Assembly: GCF_020883495.1 (NCBI RefSeq)
Contig: NZ_CP086612.1
Location: 1-64,000 of the forward strand
Length of the DNA: 64,000 nt
From: Shinella zoogloeoides
Lineage (GTDB): Bacteria; Pseudomonadota; Alphaproteobacteria; Rhizobiales; Rhizobiaceae
Direction: 5' to 3'
Under the pieces are notes generated by a model, which saw nothing but the letters and a program-made list of their open reading frames with translations, was not told the origin of the DNA and ran no database searches. This document shows positions 8,571 through 17,655 of this stretch, in pieces. Both the position numbers and the translations under genes were made by a program. How positions within the stretch are numbered: the stretch's first letter is position 1; each line of letters opens with the position of its first letter.

Positions 8571-9454
8571 ATGCTCGGGGTGCGCGCTGTGCCGTCTGAT
8601 GGCTCTCCGTACTCCGCTGCGCCGCAGGGCCTCGGTTACATCTACCAGCCTCGATTTGCGCTGCTTAAGATTTTGGATCTTCCCGAAAGCAGCTCGGTTC
8701 TTATCGAGAAAGACGACGACTTGGATTTCATTGACGCCAACGGGAAGAAATCGCTGGCCTCATTGAAACACAAAGCATCGGGAGACAGGGTCAGCGATCT
8801 ATCGACGGACTTCTGGAAATCAGTGCGGGTATGGCTGGACAGCTACAACAGAGGCGACCGCACAGCGTCGAACCTCCGATTTTTCCTGTTTACGACGGCG
8901 ATCGTTGCCGACACATCCTTTTTGCTTAATTTCGTCGATGGAGCGGAGCCGTCCGAACCGTTAGCTCCACTTGCGCTGGAGGTCTTAGCCAAGAGCAAAT
9001 CTGAGCTGATTTCGCAGGTAAGGGACACCTTCAACAGATTGTCGGATGATGAGGCTGAGGACTTCTTGTCGCGCATCATGATTATCGACAACAGTCCCCG
9101 CATTACGGATCTCCCCGTACTCATCCAGGAACGGCACCTGCGCACGATACGCAGAGAAAGCCGAACTCATGTATTCGAGCGCCTTGAGGGCTGGTGGAAC
9201 GACCTGATGGTCAAGATGCTCACCGGCGACAGAACGGACCCTGTTTTCGGATATGAGGTGTCCGACAAGCTCTCCGCAATCGCAGAGGAATATAGGTCCG
9301 ACAATCTGCCGATAACCTTTAGGAATGCGGTTCCCGAAGGGATCGATGCCGAGAACGATCCCCGCCTTTTCGTGGAGCAGTTGCGATCGATCGGTATTTC
9401 CACCAATCGCATCCAGAGCGCCATCATTGATTATTACAGAGCATTCGAGCAGCG
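8571..9454 (+). pseudogene. ABC-three-component system first protein, 5' part (split by IS21)
   Basis: The frame encodes YSAAPQGLGYIYQPRFALLK near the N-terminus, then IEKDDDLDF and LASLKHKA motifs. These resemble the N-terminal region of ABC-3C proteins and DUF4297/Cap4-like nuclease domains, with a long alpha-helical region after it. The frame runs to FEQR and is interrupted at 9455 by a complete IS21-family element. Rejoining the two flanks at the target duplication restores AFEQRSAWARES in frame, which proves the split. The likely start is ATG 8571, although the frame is open from 8493. Family assignment comes from memory of related sequences. Confidence 0.75.
9448..9454. repeat. Target-site duplication, left copy (AGCAGCG)
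   Basis: AGCAGCG directly precedes the left end of the first IS21-family element and is repeated at 12062-12068 directly after its right end. The 7-bp length fits IS21-family transposition. It fixes the insertion boundaries. Confidence 0.9.
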
Positions 9455-9622
9455 TGCGGATTCCGACGTGAAGCCGGCCGGCATTCCGATCAATATCCGG
9501 CCACCGTTCCGATTTGAAGCCGGCCACGATTCCAATCAATTACCGGCCGGATTTCGGCACTAACGATCCCCTCTGGGTCAGCAACTTTGGCATCAAGCCT
9601 CCCGGTACACGAGGAGATTTTG

Positions 9623-11158
9623 ATGCCGGCGAAGAGAAGGCTGACCATGAGACAATTACGACAGATGCTCCGGCTTGCCGGAAGTGGAACAAGTAGCCGC
9701 GAGATCGCGGTGATGCTCGGCGTTGCACGCAGCACCGTGCAGGATAATCTGAAGCGAGCAGCCATGGCGGGGCTGACCTGGCCATTGCCCGGAGAACTGA
9801 CCGACGATGCGCTGGAGCATCGGCTTTTCGCCCGCGCCGGGGTCAAGCAGGGCCAACGGCGACGCCAGGAGCCTGATTGGGCTGAGCTCTCCATCGAGCT
9901 GAAGAAGCCGGGCGTCACGCTGCTGATCCTCTGGGAGGAATATCGCAGCGTCCATCCCGACGGATACGGCTATAGCCGCTTCTGCGAACTGTTCCGCGGC
10001 TTCGAGCAGCGCCTGTCGCCGACGATGCGCCAGGAGCATGCCGCTGGCGACAAGGCCTTCGTGGACTATTCCGGCAAGAGGGTGCCGATCATCGATCGCA
10101 AGACCGGCGAGGTTCGCGAGGCGGAACTGTTCGTCGGCGTGCTCGGCGCGTCGAGCTATACGTTCGCCGAGGCGACCTGGACCCAGACGCTCCCGGATTG
10201 GATCGGCTCGCACGTGCGCATGTTCGCCTTCTTCGGTGGCGTGCCCCGGCTGATCGTGCCGGACAACCTGAAGTCTGGCGTCAACCGCGCCAGCTTCCAT
10301 GATCCCGAGATCAACCGCAGCTACGGCATGATGGCGTCCCACTACGGCGTCGGCGTCCTACCGGCCCGGCCACGCCGCCCGAAGGACAAGGCGAAGGTCG
10401 AGAACGCCGTGCGCTTTGCCCAGAGCTGCATTCTCGGACGCCTGCGCAAGCAGACCTTCTTCTCGCTCGCCGAGGCCAATGCCGCGATCGCCGAGGTGCT
10501 CGCGCGCATCAACGATCATGTCATGCGCCGGCTTGGCGTCAGCCGCCGGCACCTCTTCGAGACGGTCGAACGCCCGGCACTCGCAAGCCTGCCCATCGAA
10601 GACTACGAATTCGCCGAATGGCGCTTGGCGCGGGTCTCGACGGATTACCACGTCGAGTGCAAGAGCTTCTTCTATTCCGTCCCGCATGCCCTCATCCGCC
10701 AGCAGGTCGATATCCGGGCAACCGCCCGGATGATCGAGATATTCCATCGCGGCAAACGCGTTGCTGTGCATCAGCGCCGCTATGGCGGGCCGCGCTATGG
10801 AACAGACCCCGCTCACATGCCGAGCTCTCACCGCCGCTACGCCGAATGGACGCCGGAGCGCTTCCGGCGCTGGGGCGCGTCCATCGGTCCGCAGACCGAA
10901 GGGCTGATCATCGCCATCCTCGCCAGCCGGCCGCATCCGGAACAAGGTTTCAGAACATGCCTCGGCATCCTGCGCCTTTATCGCGACATCGGCCATGAGC
11001 GCGCCGAGGCCGTTTCGTCGCGCGCCGTCGAGATCGGCGGCCTGACCTGCAAGACCATTGCCTCGCTCATCGCCACCCACAAGGGCGCAAGGCATTCCAC
11101 CGAACCTACCGCCGTCATGGAACACGCCAATCTGCGTGGCCCCGGCTACTTTCATTGA
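9623..11158 (+). CDS. istA: IstA transposase (IS21 family)
   Basis: DDE transposase of IS21. The N-terminal helix-turn-helix (GTSSREIAVMLGVARSTVQDNL) starts about residue 20. The catalytic core has DKAFVDYSGK, LIVPDNLKSGV and the KDKAKVENAV Glu region. The start at ATG 9623 follows GAGGAG by a good distance and gives 511 residues, a normal length. The ATGCCGGC start was preferred over upstream in-frame codons that read through the terminal repeats. It is followed closely by istB. Confidence 0.93.
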   Translation: MPAKRRLTMRQLRQMLRLAGSGTSSREIAVMLGVARSTVQDNLKRAAMAGLTWPLPGELTDDALEHRLFARAGVKQGQRRRQEPDWAELSIELKKPGVTLLILWEEYRSVHPDGYGYSRFCELFRGFEQRLSPTMRQEHAAGDKAFVDYSGKRVPIIDRKTGEVREAELFVGVLGASSYTFAEATWTQTLPDWIGSHVRMFAFFGGVPRLIVPDNLKSGVNRASFHDPEINRSYGMMASHYGVGVLPARPRRPKDKAKVENAVRFAQSCILGRLRKQTFFSLAEANAAIAEVLARINDHVMRRLGVSRRHLFETVERPALASLPIEDYEFAEWRLARVSTDYHVECKSFFYSVPHALIRQQVDIRATARMIEIFHRGKRVAVHQRRYGGPRYGTDPAHMPSSHRRYAEWTPERFRRWGASIGPQTEGLIIAILASRPHPEQGFRTCLGILRLYRDIGHERAEAVSSRAVEIGGLTCKTIASLIATHKGARHSTEPTAVMEHANLRGPGYFH

Positions 11159-11172
11159 GGAGACAACTCACA

Positions 11173-11916
11173 ATGCTGACCAACCCCACCATCGACATGC
11201 TGCGCGAGCTCGGCCTCTCCGGCATGGCGAGCGCGTATCACGAACTCGAGGCGCAACCGGAGGCGAGACAACTCGAGCACGGTGAATGGCTCACGATCTT
11301 GCTCGAACGGGAAACGACCACGCGCCGTCAGAAGCGTTTCGAGGCAAGGGCCCGTGCCGCGAAGCTCCGCCATGACGCCCAGATCGAGAACATCGACTTC
11401 CGCGCCGCCCGCGGCCTCGATCGCAACCTGTTCCTGAAGCTCGCCGGCTGTGATTGGATCAGGCAACATCACAGTCTCCTGCTGATCGGGCCCGCCGGCG
11501 TCGGCAAGAGCTGGCTGGCCTGCGCGCTCGGACACAAGGCATGCCGCGAGGACTTCTCCGTCGCCTATCATCGCCTGCCCAGGCTGTTCGCCACCCTTGC
11601 GCTCGCGCGCGGCGACGGCCGTTATCCCAAAGTTCTCAAGGCGCTCGCCCGAACCGACCTCCTCATCCTCGACGACTGGGGTCCGGAGAAGCTCAACGAC
11701 GAGCAGCGTCGAGACCTCCTGGAAATCATCGAGGACCGCTACGAGAAGCGATCCACCATCGTCACCAGCCAAGTGCCTGTCGATCACTGGTACGACATGA
11801 TCGGCAATCCGACGCTCGCCGATGCCATCCTCGACCGCCTCGTCCATAATGCCTACCGTATCGAACTGTCCGGTGAGAGCTTGCGAAAGCAGCGTCAGAC
11901 ACCAGCAGACGCTTGA
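11173..11916 (+). CDS. istB: IstB helper ATPase (IS21 family)
   Basis: AAA+ ATPase that directs IstA to target DNA. The 247-residue product has Walker A GPAGVGKSW, Walker B LLILDDWG and the sensor region TIVTSQVPVDHWYD. The start is ATG 11173, 14 bp after the istA stop and preceded by GAGGAGA. An in-frame TTG at 11155 overlapping istA is possible but less likely. Confidence 0.93.
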   Translation: MLTNPTIDMLRELGLSGMASAYHELEAQPEARQLEHGEWLTILLERETTTRRQKRFEARARAAKLRHDAQIENIDFRAARGLDRNLFLKLAGCDWIRQHHSLLLIGPAGVGKSWLACALGHKACREDFSVAYHRLPRLFATLALARGDGRYPKVLKALARTDLLILDDWGPEKLNDEQRRDLLEIIEDRYEKRSTIVTSQVPVDHWYDMIGNPTLADAILDRLVHNAYRIELSGESLRKQRQTPADA

Positions 11917-12061
11917 CCGCGCGGCAATCAGGAGCCATCAAACCAACGACCCAAGGGACCATCGACTGGCCGGCTTCAAATCGGAATGCTGGCCGGAATG
12001 AAATCGGAACAGGTGGCCGGCTTCGTTTCGGAATCAATGGCCGGCTTCATCGGAATACGCA

Positions 12062-12308
12062 AGCAGCGCTCGGCCTGGGCACGGGAAAGCCTTCTGGTGA
12101 ACGGTGAAATGGAGGAATACGAAGACCGCCTTGCGGACGAGTGGAGCCGATATAAGGATGTCGTTTTCGCATCCGGGAACGGGTAACGGAGCCCTATGTC
12201 GTACGTGGCGCCTTTCACATGCTTGCGAATATCAGACCGTCGCCGCGCATCTTCTGGCATCCGCGTTTCCTTGACAGGCTCGCCGCCGTACTTGAGGTCA
12301 ACGCATGA
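12062..12308 (+). pseudogene. ABC-three-component system first protein, 3' part
   Basis: This continues the gene broken at 9454. After the duplicated AGCAGCG it encodes SAWARESLLVNGEMEEYEDR and WSRYKDVVF, then loses frame near 12168. A second frame resumes with RIRERVTEPYVVRGAFHMLA and ends FWHPRFLDRLAAVLEVNA at a TGA (12306-12308). Those two blocks sit farther apart in the relatives I recall, so a small deletion or frameshift has damaged the gene in addition to the IS insertion. The stop overlaps the ATG of the middle-component gene (ATGA). Confidence 0.75.
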
Positions 12309-12602
12309 AGCCGTGGCATCAACGGCCAATCGAAATCCGGAATCTTTTCAATCCGGCCTTCTGCGGACTGATCTTGTCTCGTGCCATGACCGGCTACGAA
12401 GAGGATGATGATCGTGGAATGCCATTCTCATTGGCATTGCTGATCCTTCCCCTATGCCTACACAAAGAAACCAGGTCGATCCTTGCGAAGGGGTCACGAA
12501 GCTATTTCCTGAAGGCGATCGAGACACATCCGGAAATGCTGGTCGGCTTTCCACGTCGAACCACCGACATGATGTCATACACTTTCGAGGCACTTGGTCT
12601 GT
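12305..12602 (+). pseudogene. ABC-three-component system middle component, truncated
   Basis: The frame begins MKPWHQRPIEIRNLFNPAF and continues with GMPFSLALLILPLCLHKETR. These are signatures of the small middle component of ABC-3C systems (normally about 150 residues or more). It overlaps the preceding gene by ATGA, as expected in the intact operon. After about 99 residues it runs into the end of the second IS21-family element at 12603 and stops at 12622. The ATPase component that should follow is absent. Confidence 0.75.
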
Positions 12603-12654
12603 TGATTGCCACTGAGAACTGACCCGGCGTTTCCACCGAGAATTGACCCGCTTA

Positions 12655-13467
12655 TTAGGTATGTTTCGGCTCTGCGGTCGTGGTCAAGTTCCTCGTTTTC
12701 TCCTTTGTCGTTTTGGTGTCGTGCGCGGAGCTGTTCTTGAAGCGGAAGCTGTCGTTGCCGGTCTCGAGGATGTGGCAATGATGGGTGAGCCGGTCGAGCA
12801 GCGCGGTTGTCATCTTGGCATCGCCGAAGACACTGGCCCATTCGCTGAAGCTCAGGTTGGTGGTGATGATGACGCTCGTGTGCTCATAGAGCTTGCTCAG
12901 CAGATGGAACAGCATCGCACCGCCTGAAGCACTGAACGGCAGATAACCGAGCTCGTCGAGGATGACGAGATCGGAGTGTGCCAGGCGGTTGGCGATCTGG
13001 CCTGAGCGACCTTGGGACTTCTCCTGCTCGAGCGCGTTGACCAGTTCCACGGTCGAGAAGAACCGAACCCGCTTGTGATGATGTTCGATGGCCTGGACAC
13101 CGATGGCCGTGGCGATATGCGTCTTGCCCGTGCCGGGACCGCCGACCAGGACAATGTTGTTGGCGTCGTCCAGGAAGTCGCAGCGATGAAGCTGACGGGC
13201 CAGCGCCTCGTTGATCTCACTGCTGGTGAAGTCGAAGCCGTTCAGGTCACGATAGGCTGGAAAGCGTGCCGTCTTGAGCTGGTAGGCCGTCGATCGAACT
13301 TCACGTTCCGCGGTCTCCGCCTTGAGGAGCTGCGACAGGATCGGGATTGCCGCCTCGAATGCCGGCGATCCCTGCTCGGTGAGTTCGCCGACGGCCTGGG
13401 CCATGCCGTGCATCTTCAGTTGCCGCAGCATGATGACGACAGCGCCGCTTGCTGGATTATGACGCAT
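12655..13467 (-). CDS. istB: IstB helper ATPase (IS21 family)
   Basis: A 270-residue AAA+ ATPase with Walker [10 protein letters not shown], Walker [14 protein letters not shown] and [18 protein letters not shown]. It overlaps the end of istA by 11 bp. The C-terminal tail, rich in Lys and Thr, is normal for this IS21 subgroup. It is distinct from the istB of copy 1, so two different IS21 lineages are present. Confidence 0.94.
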   Translation of the reverse strand: MRHNPASGAVVIMLRQLKMHGMAQAVGELTEQGSPAFEAAIPILSQLLKAETAEREVRSTAYQLKTARFPAYRDLNGFDFTSSEINEALARQLHRCDFLDDANNIVLVGGPGTGKTHIATAIGVQAIEHHHKRVRFFSTVELVNALEQEKSQGRSGQIANRLAHSDLVILDELGYLPFSASGGAMLFHLLSKLYEHTSVIITTNLSFSEWASVFGDAKMTTALLDRLTHHCHILETGNDSFRFKNSSAHDTKTTKEKTRNLTTTAEPKHT

Positions 13468-14983
13468 GGCGGGCCTCCGTCTTTCTCAGCGCATCGTATC
13501 GTTCGACATTGGCCTTGGGCTCGTTGACGAGCGTCAGGGCCTGAGGTGCATCGATGGTGGGCGGTGTGAAGGATTTGCCGTCGACGAGGCGATGCAGCAG
13601 GTTCAGCACGTGGGTCTTCGTGGGGACGCCGGACTTCAGCGCCATGTCGACCGCCGATAGCACGGCCTGTTCGTCGTGCTGGAGAACAAGGGCCAGGATA
13701 TCGACCATCTCGCGGTCGCCACCCGGCTTCTTCAGGAGGTATTGCTGCAAGGTCCGGAACGCGTCCGGTAGCTCGGCAAAGGGTGCACCGTTGCGAAGCG
13801 CGCCTGGCTTGCGTTGCACGACCGCCAGATAGTGCCGCCAGTCGTAGATCGTCTGTCCCGGTCGGTCGTGAGAGCGATCGATGACGCGACGATGCTCGCA
13901 GACGATCTGGCCTTCCGCAGCAACCACGACACGATCCGGATAGACCCGCAGGCTCACCGGTCGATTGGCGAAGGATGCCGGCACGCTGTAGCGATTGCGC
14001 TCCAGATGGACGAGGCAGGTTGGCGTGACCCGCTTCGTATACTCCACGAAGCCGTCGAACGGACGGGTAACAGGCATCAATGCCAAAGCTTCCTCAGCCC
14101 AGATGTCGGCAATGGTGCCGCGCATCTGTCCGTGTGGGGTCTTTGCCCAGAATTCCTTGCACCGAAGCTCCAGCCAGTCGTTCAGGGCATCCAATGATGG
14201 AAAGCGCGGAACAGGTTGGAAGAAGCGATGACGCGCATCCTGAACATTCTTCTCGACCTGCCCTTTCTCCCAACCAGACGCGGGATTGCAGAACTCCGGC
14301 TCGAATACGTAGTGACTGGCCATCGCCAGGAAACGGACATTGACGTCGCGCTCTTTCCCGCGGCCGACCTTGTCGATCGCCGTGCGCATGTTGTCGTAGA
14401 TTCCGCGGCCGGGGATGCCGCCGAAGACCCGGAATGCATGATTATGGGCATCGAACAGCATCTCATGCGTCTGCAGGAGATAGGCCCGAACGATGAAGGC
14501 GCGGCTGTAGCTCAGCTTCGTGTGCGCCACCTGCAGTTTGGTGCGCTCATTGCCGATGATGGCCCAATCTTCCGACCAATCGAACTGGAAGGCTTCGCCG
14601 GGGTCAAACGCCAGGGGCACATATGTCCCGCGGCCCGTCGTCTGCAATTCTCTCTGCCGATCATCACGCCATTCCCGAGCAAATGCCGCAACCCGATTGT
14701 AGGAGCCCTCGTAGCCAAGGCTCATCAGATCGGCATGCAACTGCTTCATCGTCCGCTTCTGCTTGCGGTTCTTCTTGGATTCGCTCTTCAGCCAGGCAGA
14801 CAACCGATCAGCAAAAGGATCAAGCTTGCTTGGCCGCTCCGGGACTTTGAACTTCGGCTCCACGCCGTCCAGGCGCAGGTATTTGCGGATGGTATTCCGG
14901 GACAGGCCAGTCCTGCGGCAAATCTCCCGGATCGATAGTTCTTCTCGAAAATGCCAGCGTCGGATCACGCTCAATAACGCCAT
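13457..14983 (-). CDS. istA: IstA transposase (IS21 family)
   Basis: A 508-residue DDE transposase. The N-terminal HTH is [20 protein letters not shown], with a core including [21 protein letters not shown] and the EKGQVEKNV Glu region. The start chosen is the ATG at 14983, with GGAG 9 bp upstream. The open frame extends to 15049, but that part reads into the terminal repeat. Confidence 0.93.
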   Translation of the reverse strand: MALLSVIRRWHFREELSIREICRRTGLSRNTIRKYLRLDGVEPKFKVPERPSKLDPFADRLSAWLKSESKKNRKQKRTMKQLHADLMSLGYEGSYNRVAAFAREWRDDRQRELQTTGRGTYVPLAFDPGEAFQFDWSEDWAIIGNERTKLQVAHTKLSYSRAFIVRAYLLQTHEMLFDAHNHAFRVFGGIPGRGIYDNMRTAIDKVGRGKERDVNVRFLAMASHYVFEPEFCNPASGWEKGQVEKNVQDARHRFFQPVPRFPSLDALNDWLELRCKEFWAKTPHGQMRGTIADIWAEEALALMPVTRPFDGFVEYTKRVTPTCLVHLERNRYSVPASFANRPVSLRVYPDRVVVAAEGQIVCEHRRVIDRSHDRPGQTIYDWRHYLAVVQRKPGALRNGAPFAELPDAFRTLQQYLLKKPGGDREMVDILALVLQHDEQAVLSAVDMALKSGVPTKTHVLNLLHRLVDGKSFTPPTIDAPQALTLVNEPKANVERYDALRKTEARHAS

Positions 14984-15092
14984 GTCGATCACTCCATAGC
15001 CCCCGCTGAAAACATGCGAGGGAAGGTTGGAACATGGGTCAATTCTCAATGGAAATATCAGGCCACGCCGGGTCAGTTCTCAGTGGCAATCA

Positions 15093-15718
15093 ACAGCCGC
15101 CCGCTTGCGTGTGCCGTCGGGCAGGATCTTGGCCACCAGGCAACGGTCATTGTCATAGACGATCGACTGCGGCACGGCCCCGAAGAAGGCGAATGCATGG
15201 ATGTGGCCGTCGACCCAGGCCTCGGCCACCGCCGCAGGATAGGCCCGCACGTAGCAGCCGTCGCTATGCGGCAGATCCAGCACGAAGAAACGCGCCTTTT
15301 GCTCGACGCCGCCGATCACCACCGTCGCCTCGCCAAAGTCGGCCTGCGCATGGCCGGGCGGATGCGACAACGGCACGAACACCTCCTGCCGACGCTGATC
15401 CCGCTCGCGTATGTAGTCCTTGATGATCGTGTAGCCGCCGGTGAAACCGCACTCATCACGCAGGCGGTCGAACACACGCTTGGCAGTATGGCGTTGCTTT
15501 AGCGGCATCTTCAGATCTTCGTCGAGCCAATGCTCGATCGTCGAAACAAACGCATCCAGCTTCGGACGCCGGATCGGTGATCGACGCTGATAGCCGGGTG
15601 GTGTCGAATAGGCCAACATCTTGGCCACGGTCTCTCGCGAGATGTTGAAATGCTTCGCGGCCTGACGCTGCTTCATCCCTTCCGAAACAGCCAGGCGAAC
15701 CTTCAGATATAATTCCAC
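15093..15718 (-). pseudogene. Truncated IstA of the third IS21 element
   Basis: About 208 residues of an IstA: ELYLKVRLAVSEGMKQRQAA, an HTH (KHFNISRETVAKML), then GHAQADFGEATV with the first catalytic Asp and QSIVYDNDRCLVAKILPDGT. It then meets copy 2 at 15092, so the second half of the catalytic domain and istB are missing. Confidence 0.85.
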
Positions 15719-15840
15719 GGTGTAGATCCCCTGTCCCTCCTGCCATCAATGCAGAAAGGAAATAGGTGGCCGGATTTTACTCCGCCCGCGCCAGCATTAT
15801 GCCGCCGCTACCGTGGCCGACTTTTGCACCGCCGCTCTCA
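15093..15840 (-). mobile_element. Fragment of a third IS21-family element
   Basis: The leftward end of a different IS21 element. A truncated istA is preceded by GTGCAAAAGTCGGCCAC-type and GTAAAATCCGGCCAC-type terminal repeats (read on the minus strand around 15820-15765). The outer end is probably near 15840, where the minus strand begins TGAGAGCGG, but it is not fixed by a duplication. The rest of the element was lost where copy 2 lies. Confidence 0.7.
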
Positions 15841-15956
15841 TCCATCCTCGCTGCATGATCACCTTATGTTCTCAAATGTAGGACAGATTCGACACTTTCG
15901 TGTCGTGACGACGAAACAGCCTATGCCGCATGATCGCCCCCCCCCCCCACAAATCC
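15841..15956. other. Short intergenic with hairpin and 12-C homopolymer
   Basis: Contains CGACAC-TTTC-GTGTCG (15890-15905), a perfect 6-bp stem with a 4-base loop, and an uninterrupted run of 12 C at 15937-15948, just beyond the 3' end of the antiporter gene. The run may be a slippage or sequencing-sensitive spot. No gene is seen. Confidence 0.5.
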
Positions 15957-17123
15957 TCATGCTCCCCAATTCGGGTGACTAGGCCCTTGACCCGCCCATC
16001 TAACCATAAGACTTCCAGCCAACATGCTCACTCCAATCGCGAGGAGGAGGGGGGCGGCGAACTCCTCGGCCACTGTACCCGACGTCGAGGAAACCGATAG
16101 CAACATCAGGCTGAATTCTCCTCCGTGGGCCAGGATGATCCCAGTGCGCCAAGAGGTCTGAAGCGACTCGCCGAATAGTCGGGCGACGACCAAAACGATC
16201 AGCGTCTTGCCCGCGAATATGATCGCGAGCCAGATCAGCACGACAGGCCATGCAGATGGAATGATCCAAAGTGGCAATTGCGTTCCGATGCCGACAAAGA
16301 AAATCCCGACAAACAAATCGCGGAAGGGCCGAATCTCGTTCTCGACAGCATGGCGCGCGTCACCCTCGCCGATAATCATGCCGGCCGTGAATGCAGCGAG
16401 TGCCGGAGAAAGACCGGCGGAGGCCGCGACAATCGCAGACCCGAGCGCAATGGTGAGCGCGAGGAGCTGGGCAAGTTCCGGATCGCCACGCGACGCTACC
16501 CAACGGGCAAGCACCTGCAACGGGCCACGGGCAATGAACAGAGCTGCAACCAATGCCATTGCACTGGCGACGACCGTTATCACGCCATGTCCCTCGGCGG
16601 CTCCACTCATCGAATCGTGCAGAAGCAGGAATGCGACAGCTGCCAAGTCTTGAAACAGAAGCACTGCAATGGCCAGACGCCCTTGGGCCGATCCCAGAGC
16701 GTTCGCGCTTGCGAGCACCTTGAGGCACATGGCCGTCGATGACATGGCAACGGCCCCGCCGATGAGGATTGCGGGGACGGGCGCGAGATCGAAGATCAGA
16801 TTCGCTACCAACGATACCGTTATCGTCGTGACTGCAACCTGCGCGGCTCCAAGACCGAAGACATGCTTCCTGAGCGTTACGAGCTTCTCGAACGAGAATT
16901 CCAGGCCAAGCGCGAACAGCAGGAGTACCACTCCGATCTCGCCAATGCTGCTCAGGGCAGCGCTCTCAGCAATCAGGCCGAGGCCGGCAGGTCCGATGAC
17001 TATGCCGGCAAGAATGTAACCGACGATACTGGGCACGCCGATCCGTGAACATATCGTCACGAGCACGAACGCGGCAAAGACCAACAAGGCCGCACTTTCA
17101 ACAAATCCGGTCACGCCATGCAT
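15957..17123 (-). CDS. KefB-like cation:proton antiporter (CPA2 family)
   Basis: A 388-residue inner-membrane protein with about 12 hydrophobic segments (for example VESAALLVFAAFVLVTICSR, IGEIGVVLLLFALGLEFSF, ALALGSAI-type stretches). The Na/H exchanger-type core of CPA2 members is recognisable (IVGYILAGIVIGP, GEFSLMLL). It lacks the C-terminal RCK/TrkA-N domain of full KefB and RosB proteins. The start is ATG 17123 after AAGGAG; an upstream in-frame codon at 17177 has no better RBS. It is the last gene of the stress operon and corresponds to the kefB-type gene of tLST/LHR islands, where it is thought to help pH homeostasis. Confidence 0.88.
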   Translation of the reverse strand: MHGVTGFVESAALLVFAAFVLVTICSRIGVPSIVGYILAGIVIGPAGLGLIAESAALSSIGEIGVVLLLFALGLEFSFEKLVTLRKHVFGLGAAQVAVTTITVSLVANLIFDLAPVPAILIGGAVAMSSTAMCLKVLASANALGSAQGRLAIAVLLFQDLAAVAFLLLHDSMSGAAEGHGVITVVASAMALVAALFIARGPLQVLARWVASRGDPELAQLLALTIALGSAIVAASAGLSPALAAFTAGMIIGEGDARHAVENEIRPFRDLFVGIFFVGIGTQLPLWIIPSAWPVVLIWLAIIFAGKTLIVLVVARLFGESLQTSWRTGIILAHGGEFSLMLLSVSSTSGTVAEEFAAPLLLAIGVSMLAGSLMVRWAGQGPSHPNWGA

Positions 17124-17180
17124 GTTCTTCTCCTTCTTCTCCTGATGGCATGGCGCAGGAAAGGCCATTACCCGCAATTT

Positions 17181-17603
17181 CTAGACGTGAGAGCGCGCCC
17201 ATTGCGCGATCTGGGCGGCAGACATCACGCCGCTCTGGCGCGCGATTTCCTTGCCGCCTTTGAAGAGGATCATGGTGGGAATGCCACGGATCCCGTAACG
17301 GCCGGCGATCTGCTGTTCGGCTTCCGTATCGAGCTTGCCCAGGCGGACACGGGGTTCGAGCGAGCGCGTCGCCGCTTCGAATTGGGGCGCCATCATCTTG
17401 CATGGCCCGCACCAGTCGGCCCAGAAATCGACGAGTAAGGGAAGTCCGGCATTCGCATGACGGTCAAAATTAGCCGCGGTAAGCGTGACGGGTCTGCCTT
17501 GAAAGAGAGGCGCGCCGCAGCGTCCGCAATTGGGATTATCGGGCAGGCGCTCTTGCGGCACCCTGTTGGTGGAATTGCACTGCGGGCAAGCGACCGTGGG
17601 CAT
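17181..17603 (-). CDS. trxC: Thioredoxin 2 (TrxC type)
   Basis: A 140-residue thioredoxin with an N-terminal zinc ribbon (C6-C9 and C26-C29) and the thioredoxin fold with active site WCGPC (C65, C68), followed by DTEAEQQIAGRYGIRGIPTM with the cis-Pro. This is the TrxC layout and length; such proteins reduce oxidised protein thiols under stress. ATG 17603 gives the canonical MPTVACPQC start. It lies 57 bp before the antiporter gene and matches the trx gene found in tLST islands. Confidence 0.93.
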   Translation of the reverse strand: MPTVACPQCNSTNRVPQERLPDNPNCGRCGAPLFQGRPVTLTAANFDRHANAGLPLLVDFWADWCGPCKMMAPQFEAATRSLEPRVRLGKLDTEAEQQIAGRYGIRGIPTMILFKGGKEIARQSGVMSAAQIAQWARSHV

Positions 17604-17655
17604 TCTGTATCCTTTCGTTGACGAGCCGGTCCTGGCGGCCGGCTGATGCAAGCGT

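Larger units (their letters stand above)
9455..12061 (+). mobile_element. Complete IS21-family insertion sequence (copy 1)
   Basis: A 2607-bp element bounded by related ends: the left end begins TGCGGATTCCGACGTGAAGC, and the right end, read inward, begins TGCGTATTCCGATGAAGC. Both ends continue into several copies of a GCCGGCC-containing repeat, as is usual for the multiple terminal repeats of IS21. It carries istA and istB in the + orientation and is flanked by a perfect 7-bp duplication. All parts look intact, so it may still be mobile. Confidence 0.93.
12603..15092 (-). mobile_element. IS21-family insertion sequence (copy 2)
   Basis: A 2490-bp element whose two ends form a perfect inverted repeat of about 28 bp (12603-12630 and 15065-15092, each beginning TGATTGCCACTGAGAACTG read inward). 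A diverged internal repeat of the same motif lies near each end. It carries istA-istB on the minus strand. The flanks (left ...GGTCTGT, right ACAGCCGCC...) share no target duplication, and the right flank is itself another IS21 fragment, so a deletion has taken place beside it. Confidence 0.92.

Noticed and set aside
12603..15092. A target-site duplication for the second IS21 element.
   Set aside because: Left flank ends GGTCTGT and right flank starts ACAGCCG; no shared direct repeat at the ends.
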